Part shown: one piece after another, positions 5,330 to 7,031 of the stretch | How the letters are laid out: each line of letters opens with the position of its first letter | How positions within the stretch are numbered: the stretch's first letter is position 1 | Assembly: GCA_021161165.1 (NCBI GenBank) | Contig: JAGHBF010000065.1 | Location: 1 to 7,031, forward strand | Length of the DNA: 7,031 bases | Direction: 5' to 3' | Source: Candidatus Aminicenantota bacterium | GTDB taxonomy: Bacteria; Acidobacteriota; Aminicenantia; S016-38 | The notes under the pieces: model-generated | What the model saw: the letters and a program-made list of their open reading frames with translations, nothing else | Databases searched by the model: none | Told to the model about the DNA's origin: nothing | Made by a program: the position numbers and the translations under genes

Positions 5330-6223
5330 ATGAAAAAAATAGTAGATCTTATCGGGAAAGCAGCTGAAACAGATGCTAATGTACTGATTACAGGAGAGAC
5401 GGGAACAGGTAAGGAAAGAGTAGCCGAACTCATACATCTCAATTCAAAAAGGAAAAAAGGTCCCTTTGTCAAGGTGAACATCTGCGCAATTCCAGAAACT
5501 CTAATGGAATCAGAACTTTTCGGTTCCGAAAAGGGAGCAGATAAGCTAAGAAGGGGTAAATTTGAGGAAGCAAATGGAGGAACCCTACTTCTGGATGAAA
5601 TTGCGGATCTTCCCCTTGGCAGTCAGGTAAAGCTTCTTAGAGCTGTGCAAACGAAGAAGATAATGAGACTGGGGTCTTCTAATGAAATAGATGTAGATGT
5701 TAGGATCATTGCAACAACCAATAAAAACATAGAACAGGAAGTGGCAAGAGGAAATTTCAGGGAAGATCTATACTACAGATTGAATGTTTTGAGGTTGGTT
5801 ATCCCGCCATTAAGGGAAAGACCGGAAGATATAATTGTACTTGTAAACTATTTCATAAAGAAATACTCAAAAAGGGAAGGAAAGAAAATTGCCGGGGTTT
5901 CAAAAGGAGCGATGGAAAAAATTTTAAACTATAGTTATCCTGGAAATGTTAGGGAACTTGAAAACATGATTGAAAGGGCTATCATTATAACTAACTCCGA
6001 CGAAATAAAGGAAGAAGATATCATTATGAACTTTAATGTTATTCCTGAACCAGAATCTATTGAAGGAAAATCGTTAAATAAACTATTAGAGGAAAAAGAA
6101 AGGGAAATCATTCTAAAAACACTGGAAAAGTGCAAATGGGTAAAAACTAAAGCTGCAAAAGCTTTAAAAATTAGTGAAAGAAAACTTCGCTATAGAATGG
6201 AAAAGCTCGGGATAAAGGGTTAA
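5330..6223 (+). CDS. NtrC-type AAA+ and Fis-HTH module, lacking the GAFTGA loop
   Basis: The 297-residue product (frame open upstream to a TTG at 5306) carries Walker A GETGTGKE (residues 22-29), Walker B LLLDE (86-90), sensor I ATTN (128-131), FREDLYYRLN with the arginine-finger region (143-151), PPLRERPEDI, the sensor II region PGNVREL (204-210) and a C-terminal Fis-type helix-turn-helix (KTKAAKALKISERKLRYRMEKLGI). These belong to sigma-54 enhancer-binding activators. The GAFTGA loop is absent: where relatives read GAFTGA plus about five residues and GKF, this one reads GADKLRRGKF, so exactly FTGA is missing. Such a protein should hydrolyse ATP but not remodel sigma-54 in the usual way. The ATG at 5330 lies one base after the receiver stop (TAAG-ATG), which could allow re-initiation; no clear Shine-Dalgarno is seen. 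Its stop shares the palindrome TTAA with the convergent rnc stop. Confidence 0.85.
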   Translation: MKKIVDLIGKAAETDANVLITGETGTGKERVAELIHLNSKRKKGPFVKVNICAIPETLMESELFGSEKGADKLRRGKFEEANGGTLLLDEIADLPLGSQVKLLRAVQTKKIMRLGSSNEIDVDVRIIATTNKNIEQEVARGNFREDLYYRLNVLRLVIPPLRERPEDIIVLVNYFIKKYSKREGKKIAGVSKGAMEKILNYSYPGNVRELENMIERAIIITNSDEIKEEDIIMNFNVIPEPESIEGKSLNKLLEEKEREIILKTLEKCKWVKTKAAKALKISERKLRYRMEKLGIKG

Positions 6224-6918
6224 CCCAGGAAAAATTTATCTTTTATTATCTCCTTCTCTTTACCGACTATATTTTCCCAGGCCGCTTTGGCAGCTGAATA
6301 CATAGCATCTCTCTTTGACGGTCCACTACCTATAAACTCTTTCTCTCCAACCGTGAGTTTTACTACAAATTCTCTCCTGTGGTGAGGACCTCTTTCCGCT
6401 ATCACTTCATACCTGGGAGGTGGATTCCCTGACTTTGTGAGAAACTCCTGAAGAGCTGATCTGTAATCGAAGGGTAGGCCTTTTGACTTCTCAACCAGCA
6501 TCATTTTTTCTTTCAATGCTTCATGTATTATTCTTTCTGCCTCTTCTAATCCTCCATCAAGAAAAACAGCTGCTACAAAAGCCTCAAATACATCCGACAG
6601 TATTGTGCTCCTTTCTCTGCCTCCACTCTTTTCTTCACCTCTGGATAACCTGATTTTCTCTTTTAAACCCAGCTTAATCGCTGCTTCTGCAAGTATTTCT
6701 TTTGAAGCCAGAGCAGCTTTTATTTTGGACATGTAACCTTCATTCAAGTTAGGAAAATTCAGAAATAACCATTTGGAAAGCACAAAATTAATTATTGAAT
6801 CCCCCAGAAATTCCAGTCTCTCATAATTAAATTTCGGGTCATTAAGCTTCTCATAAGAATAAGAAGGATGTGTAAGTGCTCTTTCAAGTAATTTTCTATC
6901 TTTAAACTCGTATCTCAT
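6220..6918 (-). CDS. rnc: Ribonuclease III
   Basis: The 232-residue product has the usual length and two-domain layout. The N-terminal RNase III domain carries the signature ERLEFLGDS with Glu33, Glu36 and Asp40, then Glu60 in NEGYMSKIKA, and Asp109 and Glu112 in DVFEAFVAAVFLDGG; these correspond to the known metal-binding catalytic positions. The C-terminal double-stranded RNA-binding domain covers about residues 155-222 (DYRSALQEFLTKSG ... RYEVIAERGPHHRREF ... SKRDAMYSAAKAAWENI). The enzyme cleaves double-stranded RNA in rRNA maturation and mRNA decay. Its ATG overlaps the stop of the upstream gene (ATGA), with AGGGAAGG 4 bases ahead as ribosome binding site. No motif is missing and the gene looks intact, unlike the neighbouring two-component genes. 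Confidence 0.96.
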   Translation of the reverse strand: MRYEFKDRKLLERALTHPSYSYEKLNDPKFNYERLEFLGDSIINFVLSKWLFLNFPNLNEGYMSKIKAALASKEILAEAAIKLGLKEKIRLSRGEEKSGGRERSTILSDVFEAFVAAVFLDGGLEEAERIIHEALKEKMMLVEKSKGLPFDYRSALQEFLTKSGNPPPRYEVIAERGPHHRREFVVKLTVGEKEFIGSGPSKRDAMYSAAKAAWENIVGKEKEIIKDKFFLG

Positions 6919-7031
6919 TTAACCTTCCCTATAAACAAAGCAATATCATCTGGAGGGAGTTCCTCACCGGAAAAACTCTCCGCCATTTTGATTATCCTGC
7001 TAAGAATTTCAGAAGAAGGTCTATTGTAGTA
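6915..7031 (-). CDS. Probable SpoIIE/PP2C-type serine phosphatase, C-terminal 38 residues (5' part outside window)
   Basis: The minus strand is open from the window edge to a TGA at 6917-6915, giving 38 residues: RPSSEILSRIIKMAESFSG, a short loop, then LPPDDIALFIGKVK at the C-terminus. A helix followed by P-x-DDI-x-L-hydrophobic strand and a basic end is the typical C-terminus of SpoIIE/RsbU-like PP2C phosphatases, where the two aspartates help bind metal. Such enzymes dephosphorylate anti-anti-sigma factors in partner-switching pathways. The stop overlaps the rnc start (ATGA), so the genes are co-transcribed and translationally coupled. Only the last strand and helix are visible, so the family call is a motif-based inference. 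Confidence 0.6.
   Translation of the reverse strand, partial: YYNRPSSEILSRIIKMAESFSGEELPPDDIALFIGKVK

Overview
The window is AT-rich bacterial DNA (roughly 38-40% GC by eye, not computed), densely packed with overlapping and ATGA-coupled genes. A secreted FecR-like/DUF6600 protein, an L,D-transpeptidase and an NtrB/NtrC-type two-component system point to a diderm (Gram-negative type) bacterium. The mix would suit an Acidobacteriota/Aminicenantes-like lineage, but that placement is a guess. No tRNA, rRNA, CRISPR array, insertion sequence or phage gene is visible.

Layout. (1) Positions 1-1097, plus strand: the C-terminal part of a DUF401-family multi-pass membrane protein, coupled by an ATGA overlap to a YkuD-type L,D-transpeptidase without a signal peptide. 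(2) Positions 1049-3100, minus strand: a 683-residue secreted protein with a signal peptide, a FecR-like domain, a Trp/Tyr-rich DUF6600-like region and a long Ser/Tyr/Gly/Lys-rich tail. Its 3' end overlaps the transpeptidase gene, and a perfect 16-bp hairpin lies next to its stop. (3) Positions 3101-3309: a divergent control region. It holds a near-perfect sigma-54 -24/-12 element facing the FecR/DUF6600 gene and a perfect 12-bp inverted repeat about 120 bp upstream of that promoter. (4) Positions 3310-6223, plus strand: a small secreted protein of unknown function, then a membrane sensor histidine kinase and an NtrC-type response regulator, each split by a frame change. (5) Positions 6220-7031, minus strand: the C-terminal end of a probable SpoIIE/PP2C-type phosphatase, coupled to ribonuclease III (rnc).

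How it fits together. The central region looks like a two-component 'divergon'. The kinase and the NtrC-type activator are transcribed away from a secreted envelope protein whose promoter looks sigma-54-dependent, with a palindrome where an activator would bind. The regulator nevertheless appears damaged in three places: a 1-nt loss in the kinase, a frame change in the receiver-AAA+ linker, and a clean loss of the four FTGA residues of the GAFTGA loop that contacts sigma-54. Either this system is decaying (or partly mis-assembled), or it has been rewired to work without direct sigma-54 remodelling. This contradiction between an intact sigma-54 site and a GAFTGA-less activator is the most interesting point in the window.
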